Positions 30,401 to 39,233 of a stretch of DNA of 64,000 nucleotides are shown in pieces. This stretch comes from Hondaea fermentalgiana (taxonomy: Eukaryota; Sar; Bigyra; Thraustochytrida; Thraustochytriidae). The stretch's first letter is position 1; each line of letters begins with the position of its first letter. The stretch covers positions 124,885 through 188,884 of the forward strand of contig NPFB01000040.1 of the NCBI GenBank assembly GCA_014084085.1. The letters run 5' to 3'. A program made the position numbers and the translations under genes. The notes under the pieces are model-generated. The model did no database searches. It had not been told where the DNA came from and worked only from the letters and a program-made list of their open reading frames with translations.

Positions 30401-30533
30401 CTTCTTGATGCTTTTCCCAGAACGCATCTTCGTCTTCATTCGCCGCATCGGATACTACAATCTCCTTTTCCTGCGTGGTGGTCGTTGTCCCTGCGTCCGT
30501 ATCGTTCGCGTTGTTGCCTGCCTCGGTCTCCAT
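27477..30533 (-). CDS. ankyrin-repeat protein with long disordered region
   Basis: The 1018-residue protein carries ankyrin repeats in two groups. One, at about 190-285, has NSAIHMACLHGYLECVRCLV, GATPLHAAAMGGHIDIIAYL and GTSPLHLACARDRADAVKFL. The second, at about 475-525, has GDTLLHVGARLGRGRCVQAL. Between and after them is Ser/Ala-rich sequence, then a Lys/Arg-rich patch (SRKKRTRRSKKKSKKR, near 600) that could act as a nuclear signal. A Pro/Ser/Gln-rich segment follows. The last 100 residues are helical, with LNPEASVLGLKFEHFLGLQL. There is no catalytic domain. The product is probably a scaffold or regulator, with partners unknown. The start is ATG (30531-30533); the N-terminus is acidic and Thr-rich. 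Confidence 0.85.
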   Translation of the reverse strand: METEAGNNANDTDAGTTTTTQEKEIVVSDAANEDEDAFWEKHQEDLESKLFRMYRGALHETPQGSQTSTWAKRAYQEFLRNTQTQSKDEVPNDPQAWKCMHDLALAACASGAHVNLVMFHAARIPLAVRQHLFDMLIIECCRNGHADALKSLVSMALVSEFTVELSDFIDEIGPSPSLDLGIMDEANNSAIHMACLHGYLECVRCLVETGEDDVNRRSRGNASSGATPLHAAAMGGHIDIIAYLLKAGAEPSPLANDGTSPLHLACARDRADAVKFLMFRTDQDPFTQAASGQRRSIPSGALAGSSVDESQDSLHIAGLSAFETAAIFASSNAVRAILHMVSSDVAALVRRSRASVEQPQRGKDGNAPDSRSGSAADSAAHRPESVVARQGLVPFMFRSMLLALSSYAGEEDEVTQDEARAEIITNISNFLPPEKLSKVLSMHYKGVPGKADIPTEIRGDTLLHVGARLGRGRCVQALLNAGADVTVRNVKGETAVDCSMPFLLKPENTTALRAVRSLVAEWERLRVSADQTMEAMLQDEVHGAGEATGSAEPSSHEYADVRSPAKDDSVKVPGAGSRKKRTRRSKKKSKKRTSAHSASSAQKVSPATEGNENAPEKGENAHDDALSQDAGSSGSASDHETACSADSHKKSQGAEKRTGAEEVDDDGQGWVLAQGGKVKFADHEASGAGLATEEMMQKRDLQRRLVASLQESLQQTRPSQTREPQSERDEKPTAPEKIPGSNIDKLSSVPAKDAATSQHDASSQTSDAGEQQKGPPLDPTASRAHSPPKQSPPTKPTQSLSTPTPFPVLPLSPDPKNETAKTVSPFRQREIFDIGRFMQQFALTEEEPTAWGANPSSQEGTDGRNSTILSENTLGMPPSTFAGNSATQVHYRSERGPDVIQTVPPALHAAHPPSSVSREEPAHVVSSNASHRVLFEQLNPEASVLGLKFEHFLGLQLSELSMSQLDTLRALHHRAQEDILEAQLNAARVQGRELAVEDRQRRANFTAFQEHYFGGLDG

Positions 30534-31842
30534 CTCGGAACAGGCTTGCGAGCTTCTTCACTTGCCGTCGCTAGCCGCGCCGCACGAATATGAAAGTCGG
30601 CACTCTGACGTCTGTTCCTTTCGTGGCCTGCGCCAAGGCAGCTAGCAGCCGTGGCTTCAGCTCGCGACGAGGGCGCGAGTTGACTATCGAAAGCCTCCAA
30701 CGAGTTGTCGTGCAGCGTGAATCGCGACGATTTCCCGGCACAACGTGCTACTTTCCGCACGCGCAGGCAGACTTTGCTTGCTCGGCGGCTCGCTCGATCG
30801 CGCGCGGGTGCACACGCGCGCACAGGTGTGCCCCCCTCCCGCACGCGCTGGCGGCCGGGGTCGTTCTGGCCATGATGGCTCGCTTCATCTCGACGCGTCG
30901 AGGCCGCTCTCATGATCAATTTGAGTTGACTGTGAGTGAGGTGAGGTGAGTTGAGGTGAATCGACGACGGAGATTGACCAGTGTTCCGTCGTGACATTTG
31001 TCTCGCCTTAGCGTCGTTTGCCATGGACATAATCAAAAGTCTTCAATCTATTCCAGAAGTGGCTCTTCGACCAGCAGCAGTGTGCGATGAACGTTGTTGT
31101 AGCCGACGTCATCTCCGATTGGTCGGAAACATCTCAAGTCTGTTGCAGCAACCAATGACGACTCCATGTGTGCCGAGGCTGCAGCTATCGAGTTGCCTGG
31201 GAGCGATTTAGTGTACCTGCTGGAGAACTTTCACATGAGCAGGTCTATCATCATTGATGCGAGCCACTGGACGCGCACGAAGGCACTCTCAGTGAGCATT
31301 TTGTCTCCTCGTTATTTTTTTTTCATCATGTCTCGAGATGCACATAATTTCTTTCCATTGCTGTCAAAGCAGTCCAGACATACTGCAGGAAATCTCCGCC
31401 CACTCCATCTAATATGCTGAAAGCATGTTCAAGTAGATTTGCGGCCGGACGTTCGACCATGGCATGCGAGGGACATCTTCTCAGGAGCAATCTCTTGGAG
31501 TCGCAAGACTGTCATCACACTTTATTACAAAATCTGATGTTTCTTCTTTCAGCCTTGGTCAACTTATAATAGCACGTGCCCAGATAGCGAGAAGAAGAGG
31601 AAGAAGATGAAAAGAACGAATGAACAAATGAATGAAGGAAGATTAATGGGAAAATGGAGTGCTGGCTTCGACGAACCAACCCATCCGGATCGCGAAAGCC
31701 GCCAGCCAGATGGGCGGTAGACTGGCTGCTGATAAAACATGTGCCGGGAGTGTGTAGCCTGCACGCGCAAGCAGGCAGGCAGGCAGGCAGGCAGGCTGGG
31801 GAAGGAAGGAAGGAAAGAATGAAAGATACTTTGTCACGGTGC
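30534..31842. other. intergenic region between ankyrin and CHMP1 genes
   Basis: About 1.3 kb without a supported gene. It contains GAGTGAGGTGAGGTGAG-type sequence at about 30930-30955 and a (GCAG)n tract at 31771-31796 followed by GAAGG repeats. The left part is probably the ankyrin promoter; the right part is the CHMP1 3' region. Confidence 0.5.
31771..31796. repeat. (GCAG)n microsatellite
   Basis: Six to seven copies of GCAG, followed at 31801-31815 by GAAG/GAAA units. It lies in the probable 3' UTR of the CHMP1 gene. Confidence 0.85.
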
Positions 31843-32460
31843 TCATGGGTTCGAGTTGAGCGCTGCCAGGCGCGCCTCGAGATCGCTGGCGCCCTCAGTT
31901 TCCTTGGCTGCAGGAGTTTTCGTAGAGACGACGCCGGCGTCGTCAAGGTCGCCTGCAACCTGGAGGCCGTGCTCGTCCGCGACCATCTGGATGAGCTCCG
32001 AGACCTCGCTCTCGGGCGTGACACCGGCAGTGGTACTGTCCATAGCCTCCGTCATATATGCGCTGCGGACATCGAGGTCCTCAAAGTTGGCCTCGAACTT
32101 GTCCATGACCTTACCAATCTTCTCCACGTCCATGCTTTTGAGCGTCTTGTCCATACCAGCCACGGTCTTTGTCATCGTCTTGCTGAGGCGGCCCATGCTG
32201 ATGGCCGTCTGCACGCGTTGCGATACGGCTTCTATACGCGATGCGAGTCTTAGATAATTGAGAGACTGGTTCTTATCCCGAATCGAATTCGAGGCGTAGA
32301 TCTTGGCGCCCTCCATGTCGCCGCGCTCGATCGCGGCCTTGAGCTTGGCCTTGGCGGCCTTGGAGTTCTTCTCGCACTTCTTCGCCTCGCGCTGCAGCTG
32401 CTTTGCCGTGAGCCGAAGCTCCAGCAGCTGCTTCTGCATCGCGGACTCCCCGTTGCCCAT
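31843..32460 (-). CDS. CHMP1: CHMP1/Did2-like ESCRT-III protein
   Basis: The 205-residue protein belongs to the Snf7/CHMP family and matches CHMP1. It helps membrane scission in multivesicular-body sorting and recruits VPS4. The basic N-terminal core begins LLELRLTAKQLQREAKKCEK, with ASNSIRDKNQSLNYLRLASR and VQTAISMGRLSKTMTKTVAG following, as in human CHMP1A/B. The acidic C-terminal half ends with the MIM1 motif DLEARLAALNS, which binds the VPS4 MIT domain. The length is close to the usual 196-204 residues. The longest frame starts at GTG four codons upstream; ATG at 32458-32460 is used. A CTG/CTCCTGCTG-rich leader lies upstream. Confidence 0.95.
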   Translation of the reverse strand: MGNGESAMQKQLLELRLTAKQLQREAKKCEKNSKAAKAKLKAAIERGDMEGAKIYASNSIRDKNQSLNYLRLASRIEAVSQRVQTAISMGRLSKTMTKTVAGMDKTLKSMDVEKIGKVMDKFEANFEDLDVRSAYMTEAMDSTTAGVTPESEVSELIQMVADEHGLQVAGDLDDAGVVSTKTPAAKETEGASDLEARLAALNSNP

Positions 32461-33265
32461 CTTCTCCACCTCCTTCTCCTGCTGCTGCTCGGCCTCCTGC
32501 TCCTGCTGCTCGACCTCCTGCTGCTAGCTACTGCTTGCGCTTCGCACACTCCCTGCTCGCTGATCGAGCGGGGGACCGCAAGCGAGCGCGGGCGGGAAGG
32601 CGCGCGGGCGGGAAGGCGGGCGGGCTGCGGGCGGCCTCGGGCGCGGCGACGCGGCGTGTTGGCGATCTGGACTCGAGCAGATCGCCGACCCCGGCACCCG
32701 CTTTCCCCCATCTTATTTTTGTAGTAACCTTCGCGAGCAAAAATATCGCCAGCCCCGTAGTATATTCTCGAGTTCGCAGAAAGGATATCCTCAAACATCT
32801 CGCGCTGGCTTTCCGACCAAGGGTTCTGAAAGTTCACAGAAGAAGCGATCGATGACCTTGGCGTCAGGACCATCTTGAACACTTACGGCCCAAGGCGTGA
32901 GACGCCGACGCCAACGAAATGCAATGCTTTCAAGCTTCATTTGAGACGGCGTCTCGCGTATGCCTTCTCTCTCGATATATAAAAAAATCGAAAAAAGACT
33001 TGTGGCAGCCGGATTGAGTCGCCGAGTCGGGTCGGATCGGTCGCCCGCGGGCAGTTCCGCGTGCACATGGACCGTACATTCGCCAAAGTGCCAGTTTGGT
33101 GATCATCAAGCAAAGACAACAAATTAAGAATAGGGCCGAGGGACCCCTCGTCAAGATTGTTGTGCCTCTGTGTGCTTTATGTAACCATCATGCACTCCAT
33201 GCAATCATGGTAAACTCATGTTATCACGCTTTAGACCTCGACCTACTTCTAGTTTCAAGGCAGAG
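32461..33265. other. intergenic region upstream of CHMP1
   Basis: The first 200 bases are GC-rich with CCTGCTGCTC repeats and a GCGGGCGGGAAGGC-type repeat (about 32584-32625). The rest is AT-richer. No gene is supported; it is the CHMP1 promoter and the 3' region of the large coiled-coil gene. Confidence 0.5.
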
Positions 33266-36200
33266 CTAAGCAAGTTCCTTTCCAAAGGCTGAGAGGTGAG
33301 CCTCCTCCGAGGATGATGCATACGCAACGTACTCATCGTCCGAATCGTCCTCGGAATCATCCGAATTGCTAAAGTCGTCCGAATAGGTCTCGCCGTTCGC
33401 AGCATCGCGAGCGCTTGCGGGGCGGCTCGAGCGACGCGTGGCACTTTCAAGCGCGCCTAGAGCACCACCGCCCGTGGTGCCGCCATTCATCCCCGCGCTC
33501 GCACCAAATCGTTTCCCCGCCCCGTCGCCAAAGCCAGAACGGGAAAGACCGCTTGCTGTTCTGGAAGAACCGCTCGCGCTCCCAGCACCCGGCGCATCGG
33601 CGTGCTCGTTTCGGTACACCATAAAAGACGGTTGCGCCCAAGCTTTGGCACTGCGGGCCGCAAGTTTTTGCGTCGCTTTGCGCGGCTCAAACGAAAAGGC
33701 ATCTTTGTTGCTCTCCGCCGTCTGTACAAGAAAGCGCCCGGCATTGGCCGCCTTGCTTGCGTTTTCCTGTCTCCGTGAATCCTTTGCTCCCTTTGGTGCT
33801 GCAGAAGACTGTCGCCGTCGCGATGATGATGCTTCCGAGGCCGAAGACGACGATGAGGAAGACATGGACGAGGCAGACGACGCAGACGAAGATGGACGAT
33901 GTCGAGTCATGAAGGAAAGCCTGGCGCCTGGCGACAACGGACTCGAGGAGCCGCCCGGTGCTGCGGAGAGCATAGCGTCGCGACGCTGTCCAAGCGGGGT
34001 CTCAATCCGTCGCACGCCTTTGGAGAGCTCTGGAGGTGATTTGAGAGGATTACCTCGTCGACGTGGCGCAGCAGGGCTGTCTCCTGTTCCGTCGCGTGTG
34101 CTCTCCTCGTCTTCGGAATGTGCGGACGCGCGCTGCAAGGCCATGCGAGCGGCTTGCGCCGTGCGAACCCTGCTCTGCTCGAGGTCGTTGAGATCGGCAA
34201 TCCCCTCGCTCCCGACATCATCCTCATCGTCCTCGTCACCGAGATCATCATGAGCACTTTGACCGAACGAGCTGGCCCCAAGCCGGTCCGCGCGAGTCGG
34301 GGTCTGATCAAATGAGGCAAAAGTGTCGTCTCTCTCATAACGCCCGGCATGCGTGCCAGCTTTGATCTGGTGATCAAGATCACTGTCGTGATCACCCTCA
34401 TCATCGTCCTCAAAGTCACTCATGTCCGATGCGGGCTCTGCATGCTGGGGTCTCGCACCGTGCCGCGACATTTGCCAATCGCCCGGGGAGTCTCTCTCTG
34501 CGTCAGAGACATGAGGCCCCCGCACAGGCGTCATCGCGCCGGCGTGGGGAGAAATGTACTCCGCCGTTTCGGCCCCTCGTTCAAGGTGGAACCTTCTCTC
34601 GCCAGCATGGTGTGCCACCGGAGATCGCGTGGCTGAGGCGGCGCCTACTGAGCCTGAGAGCGACTGGGACGCACGCACGTCTGCATTGTATGTTTGAGCA
34701 TCGAGTCGCGCGCCATCCTCGTCAAATAACAGCACGTTCGGCTCCTCCTTCGAGCCGCCCTGACTTGCCTTGGGAGATACATAGACAAAGCAGCGACTAA
34801 TAACGCGCAGGGTTTGATCAAGATCGCCCTCTGAGCCCATCGTCCTATCCAGGTAGCTTGACTCACCGGCTTCATGCACGCTTGCCAGACTACGATCCAA
34901 GGCCGCCTTGCGACTCGCTGCAGGCCCCTTTTCGCGGGAGCCAGAGGACATCCAGGTATCCCCGAGGCGACGACCGTGATTGTGCTCAACGTCGTTCGAT
35001 CGCCCTCTCGCGGCACGATCAGGAATTGTCAATAGCTTAGAACGTGAAGGCATGCTATGCTCCAAAACAGATGATCCGTTCGTTGCAGAGGTGAATTCAC
35101 GGTCTCTATCACGTGGAATAAATCCTCCATTGCCCTCTTTAAGAGCAGGTGACCCTGTCCGCTCAAGTTCCATTGAGTTTCCCACCTTGGGTCGGCTCTG
35201 AAAGGCAGGGTCCAACGCAACAGGTGTACGAGGTCGCAAGTGCGAGCGATGCCTTGCGCTCTGGGACAGCTGCGCATCCATCGGCTTGTCGAATGGCGAA
35301 ACTCGGGCTTCATTGGAGCTTGCTTCTCGCAATCTCGCGAGCTCGAGACGCTGACGTTCGAGTTCACGTTGAAGTTCTTCTTGCTGGCGCCGCATTTCTT
35401 GCATTTCACGTCTCTTACGGACCAGCACGGGATCGGCCTCGAATGATGGATCATCAATCGACGGCTTCGCGAGCGAGGCGACCTGCGTTGTCGATTCCTG
35501 CGCGGGTGGAGGACTCGATGCTTCGTGCTGCGAGCGCCCCGAAAGAAGCGCGTTGTCTCGTTCTGCGGCGAGCTGAAGCTCTTTGAGTTCGCGAGCAATA
35601 CGTTCTTCTTCAATGGCTTCCTCTTGCTGTCTCCGCAGCTTTTCCCGTTCGGCGCGTCTTTCATTTTCCTCGATTTGCTGCTTGAGCGAAAGCTGCTGCA
35701 ACTGCTGCTGCTGCTGTTTTCGCAGAAGAGCTTCTTGCTCGCTGGGATCGAGACGATCGAAACGAAAGCGAGCGCGTGTGTGCGTCATGTTGCTGTTGCT
35801 GCTGTTACCGATGTTCTCATTATTGTCGCTGTGCCAACTCGCTGCAGCTGGCGCCCGGTCGTCGTTAGTCTTCGTAGGGGGCCAGGAGTCCCTCGAATCA
35901 GGCATTCCATCCGTTCCAGACGCAATCGATTCGAGTCCTCCCTGGGACCCTACCTGCGTGTGATTGGCAGTCCATGAAGGCTGGTCAGGCTCTCGAAAGC
36001 CGCCCCCGCTTGCCCCGTACATTCCTGGCGGCGATGCAACCCCGCTGTAGCGACGCTCGTATTCTTCCTCTTCTTGCTTTTCCCGCGCCTGCTGGCGCTC
36101 GCGCTCTTCCATTTGCTCCTTGAGAATACGTGCGTACTCTTCTTGCTTTTTGCGCTGCAAGGCTCGCGCTTCTTTCTCACCCATATCTACGGGCATGGGC

Positions 36201-37072
36201 AGTACAGAAGATACCGGCGAAGACGTTGTCGGGGGACCGCCACGACTCGAGTACCTGTTTGAGCTCGTGGGCATCATCGACGTTGTGGGTAAAGGCGCCG
36301 GGCGTTGCGCAGCAGTTTGCTGTGGATACGGAAGAGAGGATTCGTTCGAGAGATGCTGGAGCTTGCGGTGGTTGTGGTGGTGATCTTCGTTAACCATGGG
36401 CGCAGAATTCCGTGAGCGAGTATCGCGTGAGGAACATTCGAGCTTTCGTTTCTCTGCCAGCTGACGATCGAGCTCTTGCTGGTACCTTCGCTTCTTTTCC
36501 AGATCCAGTCGGCGTGCGCGTGCGAGTTCCTCCTCAGAGGTGCCGGCCTGAAGCGAGTGGAGACCTCGACCAAATCCGATTCGCGAAGTCACTGGCGGTG
36601 GAGAATCTGATGACGTCATTGGCATTGATGTGAGCGTAAAAGTGCGATCATGTTCAGCAATGTCATGTTTGGGGCGGGGGGATGCTGAAGATGCTGAAGA
36701 CATGGGTCTCTCTGGGGCTTGACGAGAGGTTTCCAGTTGGGCTTCCCGAAAGGCTTCCTGCGCACTTGGATAATGCCGTGGCGGACGACTTTGTGTCCGC
36801 GACTGCAGCGTCACGTCGCTAGCATCATCTCGCTCGAAATCGGCCACGCTTTCCCTGGATCTCGCACTGGCACCGGCACTGGCACTGGCACTGGCACCGA
36901 TACTGTTGTTTTCCATCGCTTCTAGTCGTGACATTTCCAGTTCGACGAGTCGGTCAAAGAGAGCACTTCTTTCGGCCGTGGCATCCCCGAGCTCGCTGTT
37001 CGAGCGCTCGATAAAGCTGTTAATCCCAGCGTCCACTCCTCGCGCCGGCATTCCAGCATAAAGAGATGACAT
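33266..37072 (-). CDS. large coiled-coil protein, possibly centrosomal/ciliary (CSPP1/CCDC66-like)
   Basis: This 1268-residue protein is mostly disordered and low complexity. Its informative parts are three short charged coiled coils. One starts near 190 (RLDLEKKRRYQQELDRQLAE), one near 300 (ALQRKKQEEYARILKEQMEE) and one near 465 (LKQQIEENERRAEREKLRR); another Arg/Glu stretch lies near 590. The pattern KKxxYxxELxxQLxEK is reminiscent of CSPP1 and CCDC66 centrosome/cilium proteins, but I cannot confirm homology. The N-terminal 60 residues (INSFIERSNSELG then LFDRLVELEMSRLEAME) are the most protein-like. The C-terminus is acidic. The longest frame begins at TTG (37321); ATG at 37070-37072 is chosen. 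Its divergent neighbour is CEP20, a basal-body gene. Confidence 0.7.
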   Translation of the reverse strand: MSSLYAGMPARGVDAGINSFIERSNSELGDATAERSALFDRLVELEMSRLEAMENNSIGASASASAGASARSRESVADFERDDASDVTLQSRTQSRPPRHYPSAQEAFREAQLETSRQAPERPMSSASSASPRPKHDIAEHDRTFTLTSMPMTSSDSPPPVTSRIGFGRGLHSLQAGTSEEELARARRLDLEKKRRYQQELDRQLAEKRKLECSSRDTRSRNSAPMVNEDHHHNHRKLQHLSNESSLPYPQQTAAQRPAPLPTTSMMPTSSNRYSSRGGPPTTSSPVSSVLPMPVDMGEKEARALQRKKQEEYARILKEQMEERERQQAREKQEEEEYERRYSGVASPPGMYGASGGGFREPDQPSWTANHTQVGSQGGLESIASGTDGMPDSRDSWPPTKTNDDRAPAAASWHSDNNENIGNSSNSNMTHTRARFRFDRLDPSEQEALLRKQQQQQLQQLSLKQQIEENERRAEREKLRRQQEEAIEEERIARELKELQLAAERDNALLSGRSQHEASSPPPAQESTTQVASLAKPSIDDPSFEADPVLVRKRREMQEMRRQQEELQRELERQRLELARLREASSNEARVSPFDKPMDAQLSQSARHRSHLRPRTPVALDPAFQSRPKVGNSMELERTGSPALKEGNGGFIPRDRDREFTSATNGSSVLEHSMPSRSKLLTIPDRAARGRSNDVEHNHGRRLGDTWMSSGSREKGPAASRKAALDRSLASVHEAGESSYLDRTMGSEGDLDQTLRVISRCFVYVSPKASQGGSKEEPNVLLFDEDGARLDAQTYNADVRASQSLSGSVGAASATRSPVAHHAGERRFHLERGAETAEYISPHAGAMTPVRGPHVSDAERDSPGDWQMSRHGARPQHAEPASDMSDFEDDDEGDHDSDLDHQIKAGTHAGRYERDDTFASFDQTPTRADRLGASSFGQSAHDDLGDEDDEDDVGSEGIADLNDLEQSRVRTAQAARMALQRASAHSEDEESTRDGTGDSPAAPRRRGNPLKSPPELSKGVRRIETPLGQRRDAMLSAAPGGSSSPLSPGARLSFMTRHRPSSSASSASSMSSSSSSSASEASSSRRRQSSAAPKGAKDSRRQENASKAANAGRFLVQTAESNKDAFSFEPRKATQKLAARSAKAWAQPSFMVYRNEHADAPGAGSASGSSRTASGLSRSGFGDGAGKRFGASAGMNGGTTGGGALGALESATRRSSRPASARDAANGETYSDDFSNSDDSEDDSDDEYVAYASSSEEAHLSAFGKELA

Positions 37073-37877
37073 GCTTGCGCAGATCTTGTCTTGCTGGGCG
37101 TGGTGGTTGGGTCCCCTCGATCGTCTGTCTCCACGTTGGGATCTAATATTCGCGTGGCAGCGCAAGTCCTTGTCTCCTGTGGCAAATATACAGCGTTCTC
37201 GACGCAGCCCGCGCCAGCAGCTGCGCACTTCGCCCCAGGCCGGCCGACCGGCGTTTGGCGCCTTGGGCGAGCGAGGCCGCGTACGGTGGATGAGGTTCTG
37301 GCGTTTGCGTTTTTTGGTCAAAAAGTCAAAAAGAGACCCAATTCAGGATGGGTCTCTTTCTCTAACGACCACGAAGGTCCTTGGCTATACTACAACAGTG
37401 GCGGTTGCAGCTTCAGATTTCTCGACTACAACAAGGACAACGACAAGAAGGAGGACGACAGTCAAGACCACAACCACGACCACGACCACGACGTCGTAGG
37501 CCACGACAACAACGAAGACAAGGAGAAGGAGAAGGAGACGAAGAAGGAGACGAAGAAGGAGACGAACCACGAGGCTCGTGCGCAGGAGCTGGTGATTGAC
37601 TGACGGGGGGAAGAAACCGGAGACTGGCGATCGTGACAAGCAAGAGAGAACGTGACGTCCAAAAGCTTGCTTGGGACTGGTGCGGAGACAGTCATACGAG
37701 ATTGAGGAAAAGAGAGCATTTTATCGAAGGAATTGGTCTTTTGCGTTGACAAACGGACAAGGGAGATAGGCTCTGTCGTCGTAGTTACTAGTTCATCGAA
37801 GGTGTGAACGAACGCTGTACTGCTCGACGCTTGTGACTCATTATCCGCCCCTGCTGCTGCGAAAACAGATTGACGTC
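37073..37877. other. divergent intergenic region between the coiled-coil gene and CEP20
   Basis: It is probably a bidirectional promoter. It includes a hairpin at 37331-37358 and a GAC/CAC-rich low-complexity block (about 37428-37570: ACGACC and GAAGGAGAC repeats). Open frames across that block encode only Asp/His/Lys/Glu repeats and are not called. Confidence 0.5.
37331..37358. repeat. perfect 10-bp inverted repeat with 8-base loop
   Basis: AAGAGACCCA and TGGGTCTCTT flank the loop ATTCAGGA. It lies in the divergent promoter region, about 260 bases upstream of the coiled-coil gene ATG and 520 bases upstream of the CEP20 ATG. It could be a dimeric factor site or an RNA hairpin. Confidence 0.75.
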
Positions 37878-38418
37878 ATGGCATCCCTTGAAGAACTCAA
37901 TGACGGTACGTGAATTTCTATGAAGGCAACCGACCGACCGACCGACCGACCACCTTCTACATGTTGGACAACAATGGCTAACCTGCAATTTCCTTTCTTC
38001 ATAATTTGGATTCGTAATATCGTGTGCAGCTGTCGGCGAAAACCTTCGGGCACGAGGTGTGACAGACGCGATCAAGGCAAGACTCCGTGCAGAGATATTT
38101 GCCGTTCTCGAGGGAGAAGACACGCCGCGAGCTCCGCAGCCTGACAACGAGACTCTTTTGATCAACGAGCTCATCCGGGAATACCTGGCCTTTAACGGGT
38201 ACAAACATGCTCTTTCAGTCTTCATTCCTGAAAGTGGGCAACCCAAGGATGAAACCCTTCCTCGGGAACTTGTGGCTCAAGATCTTGGTCTTGATTCAGC
38301 CGCAAACTTTCGTCAGGATCTCGGCCGACCTCTGCCCTTGCTATACCAGCTCGTGCACGCTGCTCGGCAATCGTCAGACTCTTCGGACGGAGCACATGCA
38401 CGGCCTTCCCGCAGGTGA
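37878..38418 (+). CDS. CEP20: CEP20/FOR20 (FOPNL)-like centrosomal/basal-body protein, two exons
   Basis: The coding sequence joins exon 1 (37878-37905, 28 bases) to exon 2 (38030-38418) and gives 138 residues. The 124-bp intron is GTACGT...GTGCAG, and the junction forms an Ala codon. The product MASLEELNDAVGENLRARG runs into LKARIRAE-like sequence (IKARLRAEIF), then LLINELIREYLAFNGYKHA and PESGQP. These are the LisH-containing core of CEP20/FOR20, needed for centriolar-satellite and basal-body assembly. The LLINELIREYL block is nearly identical to animal CEP20 and makes the call strong. Without the intron the conserved N-terminal helix would be missed. The C-terminus is shorter than in animals, and a CAG|GTGATG just at the stop codon could allow an alternative 3' exon. 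The intron contains a (CCGA)n tract. Confidence 0.92.
37906..38029 (+). other. spliceosomal intron in CEP20
   Basis: Donor GACG|GTACGT, acceptor GTGTGCAG|CT. It contains five copies of an ACCG unit at about 37929-37951. Confidence 0.9.
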
Positions 38419-38429
38419 TGATGAATGGA

Positions 38430-38564
38430 GAGTGACTTGGCGCAGAAGAAAGAGACTGCCTATGAGTGACTTGGCGCAGAAGAAAAAACTGCCTATGAGT
38501 GACTTGGCGCAGAAGAAAGAAATTGCCGATGAGTGACTTGGCGCAGAAGAAAGATACTGCCTAT
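38430..38564. repeat. 33-34 bp tandem repeat, four copies
   Basis: The unit begins GAGTGACTTGGCGCAGAAGA and ends CTGCCTAT. Copies are 34, 33, 34 and 34 bases with few changes. It starts 12 bases after the CEP20 stop codon. Each copy carries an in-frame TGA, so it is not protein repeat in the CEP20 frame. Beyond it, 38565-39233 is intergenic, with a CAGCAGGAGCAG tract near 38605-38625 and CATGCCATGCC sequence near 39011-39035. Confidence 0.9.
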
Positions 38565-39233
38565 GACCTCCACCACTACCACCACCATCGTCATCATCAT
38601 CAGTAGCAGCAGCAGGAGCAGCAGCAATAGTACTGACTTCCTTGACGGGGGCAATTTCTCGCCATCCTCATTTCTTTACAGATGGTCGCTCGCCATCACA
38701 CACATTTCGTAGCGTCGTCATCAGCTGAAGTGCGAGTTCGCCTCGCACTATTTGGCTTCGTTCGCGATGGTAAACGCTCGTCCATCCAAGAAAGGAGATA
38801 TAGAGCTCTCGCAGGGCAGTGCCGGACCGTGCAGTGCAGGGCCCGCAGAGCCCCTGCACCTACGCCGCATCGATGTGATTCTTCGTCCTCTGAGCCAGCC
38901 GCCCTGCGCTCGCACTTTCAATCTATTGCGTCTCGCCTCGCCTCGTCTCCCTCTCGACCATCGCCTGCACGTCCCCAGAATTGCAAGGCGGCGGCGGGCG
39001 GCATCTCGTGCCATGCCATGCCCTGCCGTGACATGACATGACCATGGGAGGGAGACACCATGTCCTCGTCTCGTCTCGGCAGTTACTTTGCCATGCTCGC
39101 CTGCTTGCTGGGCAAACCAAACAAACTATACACCGTCAGCACGCGACGCTGTCCGCCGCGAGCGGGAGCAGAGCAGGAGCAGGAGCGCGAGCGCGAGCGC
39201 GAGCGGAGCGGGAGCCGGCAGGAGCGCGGCAGG

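Noticed and set aside
37091..37603. 170-residue plus-strand open frame rich in Asp, His, Lys and Glu
   Set aside because: It follows a simple GAC/CAC/GAA repeat, with no domain; the CEP20 gene starts downstream with its own ATG.
38430..38564. Four-copy repeat considered as a CRISPR-like array
   Set aside because: Units are directly adjacent without unique spacers, and the genome is eukaryotic; it is a simple tandem repeat.
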